This document shows, piece after piece, positions 23,276 through 31,274 of a DNA stretch of 64,000 bases (its first letter is position 1; each line of letters opens with the position of its first letter). A model generated the notes under the pieces. That model searched no databases and was not told the origin of the DNA. It saw only the letters and a list, made by a program, of their open reading frames with translations. The stretch is taken from positions 1 to 64,000 of the forward strand of contig NZ_KB908275.1 of assembly GCF_000382405.1 (NCBI RefSeq), in the 5' to 3' direction. This DNA is from Mycobacterium sp. 141. GTDB taxonomy: Bacteria > Actinomycetota > Actinomycetes > Mycobacteriales > Mycobacteriaceae. The position numbers were made by a program, and so were the translations under genes.

Positions 23276-24396
23276 GCGCGCAGCCCCGGCACGATATCGC
23301 TCAACTCGAAGGCCACCGGCCGGTCCAGCTGCTCATAGGTGCACGAGCGGGGATCGCGGTCGGGTCGCCACCGGTTGAATTGCGCGGTGTGGCGGAACCG
23401 TTGATTTCTCCCCGTCGCTTCGCTCGCCCCAGGCCGGCCTTCCATGTGGTCGTAGCGCACTTCGACGACCCGCTCGGGTCGCAGTGGTACGAACGACAGA
23501 TCCTTGCCGGCGTTCCAACGGGACCCGCCGTACCGGCGCTGGGTTTCCTCGTCGAACTGTGCCGCCCAATTCCATGGGTGGCCCTCGAAATCGGTGACCA
23601 GTGGCTGTAATTCGGTGAACAATGCCCGGCGTTCGGCCATCGGGAAGGCGCCGATGACGCCGACCGATGCCAGGGTGCCGTCGTCCTCGTAGAGTCCGAG
23701 CAGCAGTGAGCCGATCGCGTCGGGGCCGGATTTGTGCAGGCGGTAGCCGGCCACCACGCAATCGGCGGTGCGCTGATGCTTGACCTTGAACATCACCCGC
23801 TTGTCCGGTTGGTACGTGAGGTCCAGCGGTTTGGCGATCACCCCGTCGAGTCCGGCGCCCTCGAACTCGGCGAACCAGCGCTGCGCGGTCGAGAGGTCGG
23901 TGGTCGCCGGGGTCAGGTGGATCGACGGTCCTGAGCCGGAGTCGGTTTTGCTCCTCGCGTGCGCGCCCAAGGCGTCGACCAGGGCCGCCCGCCGCTCGGC
24001 GAACGGGCGTCCGGTGTAGTCTTCGTCGCCCAGAGCGAGCAGGTCGAACGCGATGAACGCGGCCGGAGTCTGCTCGGCGAGCATACGCACGCGCGACGCG
24101 GCCGGGTGCAGCCGCAGCTGCAATGCTTCGAAGTCCAGGCCGTTGTCGGTGGGCAGGACGATCTCGCCGTCGACGACGCTGCGCGGCGGCAGTTCCGTCG
24201 TGGCGGCTGCCACCAGTTCGGGAAAATACCGCGTCAACGGGCGTTCGTTGCGGCTACCCCACTCGACCTCGTCGCCGTCACGGAAACAGATCGACCGGAA
24301 GCCGTCCCATTTCGGTTCATACGACATGCCGGCGGGGATCTCGGCGATCGATTTCGAGAGCATCGGGGAGACCGGCGGCATGACAGGCAGTTGCAT
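23263..24396 (-). CDS. ligC1: ATP-dependent DNA ligase LigC1
   Basis: This is a minimal ATP-dependent DNA ligase: a nucleotidyltransferase domain (about residues 1-200) and an OB-fold domain (about 210-377). Adenylation Lys29 lies in YEPKWDGFR. Other motifs are GSRNER, VDGEIV, FIAFDLLAL, GLDGVIAK and MFKVKH. It aligns with M. tuberculosis LigC (Rv3731) as I remember it, apart from two insertions: GAHARSKT after ALVDAL, encoded by the dispersed GCGCACGCGAGGAGCA core (23949-23964), and RPGASEATGRNQ after DHMEG (encoded near 23402-23440). The ATG 24396 start gives MQLPVMPPVSPML; open frame to 24444 is rejected. It is divergent from ligC2. Confidence 0.88.
   Translation of the reverse strand: MQLPVMPPVSPMLSKSIAEIPAGMSYEPKWDGFRSICFRDGDEVEWGSRNERPLTRYFPELVAAATTELPPRSVVDGEIVLPTDNGLDFEALQLRLHPAASRVRMLAEQTPAAFIAFDLLALGDEDYTGRPFAERRAALVDALGAHARSKTDSGSGPSIHLTPATTDLSTAQRWFAEFEGAGLDGVIAKPLDLTYQPDKRVMFKVKHQRTADCVVAGYRLHKSGPDAIGSLLLGLYEDDGTLASVGVIGAFPMAERRALFTELQPLVTDFEGHPWNWAAQFDEETQRRYGGSRWNAGKDLSFVPLRPERVVEVRYDHMEGRPGASEATGRNQRFRHTAQFNRWRPDRDPRSCTYEQLDRPVAFELSDIVPGLRAPRV
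23402..23440 (-). repeat. In-frame insertion in ligC1 resembling a GAGCGAAGCGACG element
   Basis: The coding strand carries GGGGCGAGCGAAGCGACGGG within codons for RPGASEATGRNQ, between VEVRYDHMEG and RFRHTAQF. The corresponding region of LigC2 (DQMEG-QRFRHAVKF) has no such insert. It looks like a short element captured in frame. Confidence 0.45.
23949..23964 (-). repeat. Copy of dispersed 16-bp core GCGCACGCGAGGAGCA inside ligC1
   Basis: On the coding strand this reads exactly GCGCACGCGAGGAGCA and encodes part of GAHARSKT. Exact copies occur at 25032-25047 (ligC2) and three times in the murT-gatD junction; a one-base variant is tripled in ligC2. Confidence 0.75.
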
Positions 24397-24471
24397 CGCT
24401 TCATTCTCGCCGTCCCACCCACCGCCGGACCGCCACGATGACATTGCCCGGCCTCCCCGGTCTACGTGAGT

Positions 24472-25626
24472 ATGGAACCTGTGGACCTACCCGTAGCGCC
24501 TCCGCTGGAACCCATGCTGGCCAAGGCGCTCGTCAAAGTGCCCGACGAAGCCGGGGTGTGGTCGTACGAGCCCAAGTGGGACGGCTTCCGGGCGCTGGTC
24601 TTTCGCGACGGCGACGACGTGCTGCTGCAGTCACGCAGTGGCAAAGACCTCGGCCGATACTTTCCCGAGTTGCTCGACGCGTTGCGTGACGAACTCGTCG
24701 ACCGCTGCGTGTTGGACGGCGAAGTGGTGGTGCCGCGGGAGGTCGGTGCGGACGCGAGGAGCAAAATAGAGATCGGTGCGGACGCGAGGAGCAAAATAGA
24801 GATCGGTGCGGACGCGAGGAGCAAAACGGCATCCAGCCTGGTCCGGTTGGACTGGGAGTCGCTGTCGCAGCGCATCCACCCGGCTGAATCCCGTATCCGC
24901 ATGCTCGCCGAGCAGACACCCGCGCACTTCATCGGCTTCGACGCGCTCGCGACGGGCGAGAATTCCCTGCTCGACGAGTCGTTCCGGATCCGACGCGAAG
25001 CCCTGGTCGACGCGGTCCATAGGAATCTTCTGCGCACGCGAGGAGCACGACAAGTCTGGTGTCACGTCACCCGCACCACCGAAAATCCTGCGCTGGGCAC
25101 TCAGTGGCTCAAGACATTCGAGGGCGCCGGACTCGACGGCGTGATCGCCAAGAGGATCGACGGGCCGTACCTGCCGGGCAAGCGGGAGATGGTGAAGGTC
25201 AAACATCACCGTGACGCCGACTGTGTGGCCATCGGCTACCGCATCCACAAGAGCGGGGCAGGCGTCGGGTCGATCCTGCTGGGCTTATACCGCGACGGCG
25301 GTGAGCTCCAAATGATCGGCGGTGCAGCGTCGTTCACCGCCAAAGACCGATTGAAACTGCTGGCCGATCTGGAACCGTTGCGGGAGGGCGACGAGATGCG
25401 TGAAGGTGATCCGAACCGGTGGAACTCGGCGGCCGACAAGCGCTGGATCCCGGTGCGCCCGGAGAAGGTGTGTGAGGTGGCGTATGACCAGATGGAAGGC
25501 CAGCGATTTCGGCATGCGGTGAAATTCCTGCGCTGGCGGCCCGACCGGGAACCGTCCAGCTGCACCTTCGATCAGCTCGACGTGCCGCTCGACTACGACC
25601 TCTACGACGTTCTGGAGACGAGCTAG
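24472..25626 (+). CDS. ligC2: ATP-dependent DNA ligase LigC2
   Basis: This is the second minimal ATP-dependent ligase, 384 residues, with the same two-domain layout as LigC1. Adenylation Lys35 is in YEPKWDGFR; other motifs are QSRSGKD, LDGEVV, FIGFDALA, GLDGVIAK and MVKVKHH. Residues 90-119 are an insertion of three 10-residue units (E-[VI]-G-A-D-A-R-S-K-[IT]) from a 30-bp DNA repeat, sitting between motif III and the LDWESLSQRIHP helix. A further repeat core at 25032-25047 encodes RTRGA. ATG 24472 is used; GTG 24466 adds two residues. The TAG stop overlaps the GTG start of polD1 by one base, so the two are coupled. Confidence 0.88.
   Translation: MEPVDLPVAPPLEPMLAKALVKVPDEAGVWSYEPKWDGFRALVFRDGDDVLLQSRSGKDLGRYFPELLDALRDELVDRCVLDGEVVVPREVGADARSKIEIGADARSKIEIGADARSKTASSLVRLDWESLSQRIHPAESRIRMLAEQTPAHFIGFDALATGENSLLDESFRIRREALVDAVHRNLLRTRGARQVWCHVTRTTENPALGTQWLKTFEGAGLDGVIAKRIDGPYLPGKREMVKVKHHRDADCVAIGYRIHKSGAGVGSILLGLYRDGGELQMIGGAASFTAKDRLKLLADLEPLREGDEMREGDPNRWNSAADKRWIPVRPEKVCEVAYDQMEGQRFRHAVKFLRWRPDREPSSCTFDQLDVPLDYDLYDVLETS
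24739..24828 (+). repeat. Three tandem 30-bp units in ligC2 coding sequence
   Basis: The units are 24739-24768, 24769-24798 and 24799-24828. They are nearly identical and each contains GCGGACGCGAGGAGCA, one base from the dispersed 16-bp core. They keep the reading frame and encode ten residues each. There are no spacers, so this is a tandem repeat rather than a CRISPR array. Confidence 0.95.
25032..25047 (+). repeat. Copy of the 16-bp core in ligC2 at the site homologous to the ligC1 copy
   Basis: The exact core GCGCACGCGAGGAGCA is read here as RTRGA shortly after EALVDAV. In ligC1 the core sits directly after AALVDAL but is read in another frame as GAHARSK. All copies in the window lie in the sense orientation of their gene. 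Confidence 0.75.
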
Positions 25627-26672
25627 TGGCAACGCCTGCAACTGAACTCGATGTCGACGGCATCAAAGTCCGCTTCACCAACCCGGACAAGGTCTACTTC
25701 CCGAAGCTGGGCAAGGACGGCACCAAGGGCAAGCTGATGGATTACTACCTCAGTGTCGCCGACCGCATGGTGACCCTGCTGAAAGACCGCCCCACGCATC
25801 TGCAGCGGTTTCCCGACGGCATCGAGGGTGAGGAGATCTACCAGAAGCGGGTTCCCCAGAAGCATCCCGACTATTTGCAGACCTGCCGCGTCACCTTTCC
25901 GTCCGGTCGCACGGCCGACGCGCTCAAGGTGACCCACCCGGCGGCGATCATCTGGGCTGTCCAGATGGGCACCGTGACACTGCATCCGTGGCAGGTGCGT
26001 TGTCCCGACACCGAGCATCCCGACGAGCTGCGCATCGACCTGGACCCGCAGCCCGGCACCGGTTTCCACGAGGCCCGGACCATCGCCTGCGACGTGCTCA
26101 AACCGTTGCTCGACGAACTCGGTCTGGTCGGCTATCCCAAGACGTCCGGTGGTCGGGGCGTGCACGTGTTCTTGCGGATCAAAACCGATTGGGACTTCAT
26201 AGAAGTCCGTCGCGCCGGGATCGCGCTGGCCCGGGAAGTGGAACGCCGCGCACCCGATGCGGTAACGACGTCGTGGTGGAAGGAGGAGCGGGGCCGGCGG
26301 CTGTTCATCGACTACAACCAGAATGCCCGGGATCGCACCTTCGCCTCGGCGTATTCGGCCCGCAAGACCCCGATCGCGACCGTGTCCACCCCGCTGAGCT
26401 GGGTCGAACTGCGCGACGCGGACCCTGATGACTACACCATCGCAACCGTGCCGGATTTCGTTGCCGGGCGCGATGATCCGTGGGCCGATATCGACTCCGA
26501 CAACCAGTCGCTCACGCCGCTGCTGGACATGGTCGCCGCCGATGAGGAGCGTGGCCTGGGCGATCTGCCGTATCCGCCCAACTATCCCAAGATGCCGGGC
26601 GAACCGCCTCGGGTCCAGCCGAGTAAGAAGGTGGCCGCGCACTGGGACGACAAGGGCAACCGCCGCGAATAG
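25626..26672 (+). CDS. polD1: LigD-type polymerase domain protein (archaeo-eukaryotic primase/polymerase)
   Basis: This is a stand-alone DNA repair polymerase of the LigD-POL/primase superfamily, able to add nucleotides or ribonucleotides at breaks and gaps. It has 348 residues. The metal-binding DxD is in RIDLDPQPG (about residues 136-144), with the third acidic residue in LFIDYNQNARDRTFASAYS. The nucleotide-binding SGGRGVHVF segment is near 174-182. It starts at GTG 25626, overlapping the ligC2 stop by one base. I recall M. smegmatis PolD1 next to its LigC pair, and Rv3730c as the M. tuberculosis counterpart. Confidence 0.88.
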   Translation: MATPATELDVDGIKVRFTNPDKVYFPKLGKDGTKGKLMDYYLSVADRMVTLLKDRPTHLQRFPDGIEGEEIYQKRVPQKHPDYLQTCRVTFPSGRTADALKVTHPAAIIWAVQMGTVTLHPWQVRCPDTEHPDELRIDLDPQPGTGFHEARTIACDVLKPLLDELGLVGYPKTSGGRGVHVFLRIKTDWDFIEVRRAGIALAREVERRAPDAVTTSWWKEERGRRLFIDYNQNARDRTFASAYSARKTPIATVSTPLSWVELRDADPDDYTIATVPDFVAGRDDPWADIDSDNQSLTPLLDMVAADEERGLGDLPYPPNYPKMPGEPPRVQPSKKVAAHWDDKGNRRE

Positions 26673-26675
26673 CGC

Positions 26676-26699
26676 AGGCGCTCACCGCTTCAGGCGCCT
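26676..26699. terminator. Hairpin between convergent polD1 and gre-like gene
   Basis: AGGCGC (26676-26681) pairs with GCGCCT (26694-26699) around a 12-base loop, starting 4 bp after the polD1 stop. There is no T-tract. It could end transcription from polD1 and perhaps from the opposite strand. Confidence 0.45.
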
Positions 26700-26714
26700 T
26701 GTGCGCGGCTGCGG

Positions 26715-27221
26715 CTATACCCTCCTGAAACCGTGGCTGCGCAGGGACGTCGCTGCTCGATAGCTGCTGACCGGCTGGTGCAGCCCGTAGGGGACCGCGG
26801 AGATGAGGGTGACCGGAATCAGGTTGCCACTGGGCACCGAGTAGCTGCGACGCTCACCCGGACGGGCCCCGAGAATCGCGGTGCCCAGCGGGGACTGCAC
26901 CGAATACACTTCCATGTCACCGTATTCCGCGCCGCGGACGCCGAGCAGGAACTCCTCGGTGTCCCCGTCGTCGTAGCGCACGGTCAACACCATGCCAGGT
27001 TCTGCCACACCGTCGTCCGGCGGATCCTCGCCGACCACGCAGTTGAGCAGCAGGTCGTGGATGTGCTGGATGCGGGTCTGGCGAGCGCGTTGGACGGCGA
27101 CGCTGTTCTCGTCGGAGTCGATGGCCGCCTCGGTCGCGATCAGCTCGCGCAACTTGGACAGCTCGTGCTGCAGGCGGGAGTGTGCCTGCGGTGACATCCA
27201 AATACGTTGGCTGGTGGTCAT
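26715..27221 (-). CDS. GreA/GreB-like transcript cleavage factor homologue
   Basis: This 168-residue protein has an N-terminal helical hairpin (about residues 10-62, HSRLQHELSKLRELIATEA and ARQTRIQHIHDLLLN) and a C-terminal FKBP-like Gre domain (about 75-150, with VQSPLGTAILGARPGERRSYSVPSG). The coiled-coil tip has Asp/Glu residues (AAIDSDEN) as needed for metal chelation in RNA polymerase. It also has a tail of about 20 residues beyond the Gre fold. AGGAGG lies 6 bp before the ATG. It resembles the diverged Gre homologue Rv3788 more than canonical GreA, so its effect on RNA polymerase is uncertain. Confidence 0.7.
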   Translation of the reverse strand: MTTSQRIWMSPQAHSRLQHELSKLRELIATEAAIDSDENSVAVQRARQTRIQHIHDLLLNCVVGEDPPDDGVAEPGMVLTVRYDDGDTEEFLLGVRGAEYGDMEVYSVQSPLGTAILGARPGERRSYSVPSGNLIPVTLISAVPYGLHQPVSSYRAATSLRSHGFRRV

Positions 27222-27250
27222 TCTGGTTCCTCCTAGTGAAGTGTGTTTGC

Positions 27251-27283
27251 CGTCAGGGGCGGGGCGGGACACCGCCCCTGACG
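27251..27283 (-). terminator. Strong hairpin terminator after the amino-acid oxidase gene
   Basis: CGTCAGGGGCGG (27251-27262) and CCGCCCCTGACG (27272-27283) are perfect 12-bp arms around a 9-base loop. It lies 40 bp downstream of the oxidase stop and upstream of the gre-like promoter region. There is no T-tract. Confidence 0.65.
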
Positions 27284-27322
27284 ACCCGGTCGCCCGCAAT
27301 GGGGCCTGGATGCTGTGGACTC

Positions 27323-28573
27323 CTAACGCAGTGGGTCGAATTCGCGCAGGGCTTCGGGTTGCTTGCCGGTGGTGACATATTCGGCCAGCAGCCGGCCGGT
27401 GACGGGCCCGTGTGCCAGCCCCCACATTCCGTGCCCGCCTGCGACGAAGGTTCCATGTGCTATTTCGCCGATCAGCGGCCGGCCGTCAGGGGTGATCGGA
27501 CGGCCGCCGACCCACACGTCGGTGCGTTCGTCCCAGCGGACGCCGTCGAGCAGCGGCGCGGCCGAGGCGACGATGGCCTCCATCCGTGCGGGCCGCAGCG
27601 GATCGTCGGGCGAACGGAATTCCATGGTGCCGGCGACCCGCAGCGCACCCCGGTACGGCGTACACGCCACCCGGACATCGGGCAGGTATATGGGTCCGGG
27701 AACCGGGCGGTCCACCGGGACCGTGAATGAGTAACCACGTCCGGCCCGCACCGGGGTACGGACCTTTGGGCCGGCCAGCCGCGACAACCACGCGCCGGTG
27801 GCGATCACCGCGACGTCGGCAGTCAGGTCCGCGGCGCGCATCTGCACCCTGACGCGAGCGCCCGCGGGCTGCACGGCAGTGACCTCGCCGGTGCGGATCG
27901 TGCCGCCCCTGGCGACGACGGATTCGGCCAGGGCATGCACGAACCGGCCCGGATCCACGTAGCGCTGGCCGTCGACACTGATGCCTGTGGTGATCGCCGG
28001 CGACGCCAGCGGGACATGGTCGCGCAGCGTTTTCCCGGACAACCGGGTGAACGACACGGCCTGACCGGCTGCAGCAAGCCCACTCAGCTCGGCCAGCAGG
28101 TGCTCGGCCTGGCGCGGTTTTTCGAACAGCGCGGTGATGGGTCCGTCAGTGGTGGGTGCGTCCACACCGTTGCTGGTCAGAACGTCGTAGGCCTCGATGC
28201 ACTCCGCGTTGAGCGGCAGGTTCGCGCGGACCACCCGAGTCCACGACGAACGCCGGCAATTGGCGGCAAACCGCAGTAGAAAAGACCACAGCCGGGGATC
28301 TGCCGTCAGAGGTATGTACAGCGGCGCGGCCGGGTTGAACAGCGAGCGCAGCCCATAGCGCAGCACGCCCGGATCGTTGAGCGGGATCGTCAGGGTCGGC
28401 GAAACCCAGCCGGCGTTGCCCCAGGAGGCGCCCGCGGCGACCCCGGTGCGGTCCACCACGGTCACCTCGACGCCACGTTCTTGCAGGAACCACGCAGTGG
28501 ACAGACCGACGATGCCGGCGCCCACGACGACGGCCGAACGCGGACCGCCGTCGAGCCGTTCGACGCCCATCAT
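27323..28573 (-). CDS. D-amino-acid dehydrogenase-like FAD oxidoreductase (DadA type)
   Basis: This is a DAO-family flavoprotein of 416 residues. The FAD-binding motif AVVVGAGIVGLSTAWFLQ is near residues 14-31, followed by DRTGVAAGASWGNAGWVSP, a signature of DadA proteins. The C-terminus has GGHGMWGLAHGPVTGRL, the second FAD contact. I chose ATG 28573 because GGAGG lies 8 bp upstream; the GTG at 28582 is also open. It follows a PucR-type regulator gene on the same strand, which suggests local control by an amino acid or other nitrogen source. The exact substrate is unknown. Confidence 0.8.
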   Translation of the reverse strand: MMGVERLDGGPRSAVVVGAGIVGLSTAWFLQERGVEVTVVDRTGVAAGASWGNAGWVSPTLTIPLNDPGVLRYGLRSLFNPAAPLYIPLTADPRLWSFLLRFAANCRRSSWTRVVRANLPLNAECIEAYDVLTSNGVDAPTTDGPITALFEKPRQAEHLLAELSGLAAAGQAVSFTRLSGKTLRDHVPLASPAITTGISVDGQRYVDPGRFVHALAESVVARGGTIRTGEVTAVQPAGARVRVQMRAADLTADVAVIATGAWLSRLAGPKVRTPVRAGRGYSFTVPVDRPVPGPIYLPDVRVACTPYRGALRVAGTMEFRSPDDPLRPARMEAIVASAAPLLDGVRWDERTDVWVGGRPITPDGRPLIGEIAHGTFVAGGHGMWGLAHGPVTGRLLAEYVTTGKQPEALREFDPLR

Positions 28574-28644
28574 GACGTCCACCTCCGCGGTCGAAGCTCA
28601 CCCTGACATCACCCATGGTGGGGTCGGAGACCACGGCACTGTTT

Positions 28645-28665
28645 GCCCGATTTCGACAATCGGGC
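28645..28665. promoter_or_regulatory. Palindrome between pucR-like and dadA-like genes
   Basis: GCCCGATT (28645-28652) and AATCGGGC (28658-28665) are perfect 8-bp arms with a TCGAC loop. It overlaps the PucR stop codon and lies about 70 bp upstream of the oxidase start. An interlocking repeat GACAATC (28655-28661)/GATTGTC (28673-28679) shares its right half. It may be an operator, a terminator or an attenuator. Confidence 0.45.
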
Positions 28666-30194
28666 TATGGTGGATTGTCGGCTTCTGACAGACCGTCGAT
28701 GACGGCTAACTCGATCATCATTGCCAGCCGCTTACGTGCGTCTTCGAGACCGAGATTGGTCACCTCGGCCATCTTGCGCAGCCGGTACCGCACGGTGTTC
28801 TCGTGCACGTCGAGCCGCAGCCCGGCGTCGGTCAGATCACCTTGGGCCTCCAGCCATGCCCGCAGGGTCTCGGTGTACCGGGTGGAGTGGGTCCGGTCGT
28901 GTTCGCGCAGCTCGGCGACCGGACCACGCTGCGGCGCCCGCCCCGACTGCGCGGCTACCCGCAGCCGCTGCAGCAGGATGTCGTCCCAGGCTTCGTCGTA
29001 TACGGGGACCGATCCGGTGCGCCGCACCTCGTGCAGGGCCAGGCACTCCTCGGCCTCGCGCCGGGCCGGCGCCAGTTCTGCCACGGTCGCCGGTCCACTC
29101 ACTCCGGCCAGCAGCGTCACCTGCGCGGGCAAGGCGGCTCGCAGTGCCGTCAGCCAACGGCCGGCGGCCTCGGCCTCGGCGCCGGGTAGCACGGTGTAGA
29201 CGGTATTGCCCGCCAGCGCGCTGCGGCCCGGCCGGGACCAGCCGAAACCGGTGGTGGCCCGATCGAATGCGAGCAGCAGTGGGGCATGACGGTCGTCGGC
29301 AGTGTTCGCCCGCAGTGCGATCACGCGCAGCGGGGTCTGCGGTAGCGCGAGCCTGCTGGCGACCGTCGTCGCGTCGGCGGCGCCCTCGAGCAACCGCAGC
29401 ACCAGCTCGGACTCCACCTGGCGTTCCAGGTCCGCACTGGCACGCGAGCGCAGCAGGTGCATGGCCACCAGGCGGGCCCCGTGGGCCAGCGCGGTACGTC
29501 GCACGTCCGGCAGCGGCTCGGCGCAGGTGACCCACACCGAGCCCAGCAATTCCCGGCCCGCTCGCGCGGCCACCACCATGCGTCCGGTCAACCCGTATTC
29601 GGGGTCGCCCGCGACAAACATCGGCTCGTCCGATTCGGCGAGATGCCGGAAGACCCCGCGCGCTTCGAACAACGCCCGCAGCCGCTGCGGAGCCTCGCGG
29701 CTCAGGATCGTCTCGGCCCGCGCCGGGTCGGCGTGCTGCTGCATTCGTGAGTACGCGAGCACCGCCGAGCGCTGACCCTCGATGGTCACCGAGCCGCCGA
29801 CCGCATCGGCGAGACTGTCCGCGAGTGCGAACAAATCCGTCGGGCCACGGCCCGATTCAGTTTCCCGGCCCTCCAGCACGAGGCCGTACACCACGGCTGC
29901 CAGCTCACTCCAGGACACCTGCGGATCGACGGACATCACCGCGATGTCCTCGGGATCGCCGGTGACGGGCGCATTGGTGTCTCGGACCAGGACCACCACG
30001 GCCCGGGCTGCCGCGGCCCAGGCGATCGCCTCGGCGGCGCCGACGGCACCGACGGCGATCAGGACGTCGCCGACCACCTGGCCGGGTTCGTGGATCACGA
30101 CACTGCGCAGCTCGGTCGACCGCGGGGTGGAGCAGTACCGCAGGTGGACGCCGTAGCCGCCCAGGACGTTGATCAGCCGGTCGAGTGTGATCAC
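28665..30194 (-). CDS. PucR-family (CdaR-type) transcriptional regulator
   Basis: This is a 509-residue regulator. The N-terminal PucR ligand region (about residues 1-140) is followed by a GGDEF-like CdaR domain (about 265-400). A C-terminal helix-turn-helix (DAGLRLDVHENTVRYRLRKM, about 465-484) is typical of PucR/CdaR activators. The start is GTG 30194, 14 bp after the protease stop, so both are probably in one transcript. The DadA-like oxidase next downstream is the likely target. Family members respond to purine breakdown products, sugars acids or amino acids; which applies here is unknown. Confidence 0.82.
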   Translation of the reverse strand: MITLDRLINVLGGYGVHLRYCSTPRSTELRSVVIHEPGQVVGDVLIAVGAVGAAEAIAWAAAARAVVVLVRDTNAPVTGDPEDIAVMSVDPQVSWSELAAVVYGLVLEGRETESGRGPTDLFALADSLADAVGGSVTIEGQRSAVLAYSRMQQHADPARAETILSREAPQRLRALFEARGVFRHLAESDEPMFVAGDPEYGLTGRMVVAARAGRELLGSVWVTCAEPLPDVRRTALAHGARLVAMHLLRSRASADLERQVESELVLRLLEGAADATTVASRLALPQTPLRVIALRANTADDRHAPLLLAFDRATTGFGWSRPGRSALAGNTVYTVLPGAEAEAAGRWLTALRAALPAQVTLLAGVSGPATVAELAPARREAEECLALHEVRRTGSVPVYDEAWDDILLQRLRVAAQSGRAPQRGPVAELREHDRTHSTRYTETLRAWLEAQGDLTDAGLRLDVHENTVRYRLRKMAEVTNLGLEDARKRLAMMIELAVIDGLSEADNPP

Positions 30195-30208
30195 TCCGTC
30201 GAGCGTAG

Positions 30209-31228
30209 TTACGGTCCGGCGACCAGCGTGGCCTTGCCGTTGTGCTGGGCGCCTGTGGGGTCCACCCAGGTGAGACCGATGACGTCACCCGGATAGTGCC
30301 GGTCCAGGACCAGGGTCAGGGTCCGCGCCGAATCCAGGGACGTACCGTCGATCGTGGTCAGCAGGTCGCCCGGCGCCAGACCCGCAGCCTCGGCCGGGCC
30401 CCCGCGCATGACGTCCTGGACGATCACGCCGCCACCGTGTCTGGGTGCGCTGCCTACCCCGACGCCGAGCATGGTCGGAGCCCCGATGTGCACAGAGCTC
30501 GACGGGGTGCCGGAGCGGATCTGCCCGGCGATGGACATCGCCTCGTTGATGGGGATCGCGAAGCCCTTGCCGCCCGGGCCCATCCGAAAGTTCACCGACG
30601 CCGCCGTCGTCATACCGACGACCTGGCCGGCACCGTTGATGACCGGACCACCCGAGTCACCGGCCCGCACGGGTGCGGCAAACTCGAACAGCCCGGTGAT
30701 CTCGTCGCTGCTCCCGGTCAACTCGTCCTGGGCGTTGACTGTGCGTCCGAATGCGGTGACCGTGCCGACCTCCTGGGTCAGCGGGGCGTCGCTGCCCTCC
30801 GCATTGCCGAGAGCGACCACGGGGTCGCCCGGTACCAGTGCGTTGGAATCCCCGATCGTTGCCGTCGGCAGACCATTCGCGCCACGCAGCTGCAGCAGCG
30901 CAATGTCGTGTTGACGGTCGTAACCGATCAGATCGGCGGGGTAGGACCGGTCGTTGACCGTGGCACTGACGGCGTTGGCGCCCTGCACCACGTGGTAGTT
31001 GGTCAGCACCTCGCCATCGGGGGACAGCACGATGCCGGTTCCAATGCCATATGCCTGCTGGTAGTCGACCCTGGTGTCGACCCGGGCCACGGCCGGTTGC
31101 ACCACGGAGACGGCCGATAGGGGATCGCCCGGTGCGGCTGTTGCCGGTACCAGGGGCGTCACCAATGCTAAGGCGGCAAGGACCGCCAGGATCACCGACG
31201 TGGAGCGGCGTGACCGCAGTTTGCCCAT
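30209..31228 (-). CDS. pepA: Secreted trypsin-like serine protease with PDZ domain (PepA/Mtb32A type)
   Basis: This is an exported S1C/HtrA-like protease of 339 residues. The signal peptide (about residues 1-32, ending ATAAP) is followed by the protease domain with catalytic His in TNYHVV, Asp in QHDIALLQL and Ser in RAGDSGGPVING. A C-terminal PDZ domain (about 250-335, with GGPAEAAGLAPGDLLTTIDG) completes it. It resembles M. tuberculosis PepA (Rv0125) as I remember it. I used ATG 31228 (MGKLRSRRS); a longer open frame to 31690 is antisense to or overlaps lucA and is rejected. Confidence 0.85.
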   Translation of the reverse strand: MGKLRSRRSTSVILAVLAALALVTPLVPATAAPGDPLSAVSVVQPAVARVDTRVDYQQAYGIGTGIVLSPDGEVLTNYHVVQGANAVSATVNDRSYPADLIGYDRQHDIALLQLRGANGLPTATIGDSNALVPGDPVVALGNAEGSDAPLTQEVGTVTAFGRTVNAQDELTGSSDEITGLFEFAAPVRAGDSGGPVINGAGQVVGMTTAASVNFRMGPGGKGFAIPINEAMSIAGQIRSGTPSSSVHIGAPTMLGVGVGSAPRHGGGVIVQDVMRGGPAEAAGLAPGDLLTTIDGTSLDSARTLTLVLDRHYPGDVIGLTWVDPTGAQHNGKATLVAGP

Positions 31229-31274
31229 AGATCTATCTTCGCCCGCACGAGCACCGGTGTCGACGCGCAGGGTT

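Noticed and set aside
24739..24828. Regular repeats resembling a CRISPR array
   Set aside because: Units of 30 bp follow each other without spacers and keep the ligC2 reading frame. The 29-bp repeats at 46566-46639 likewise have no spacers, and no cas genes are present.
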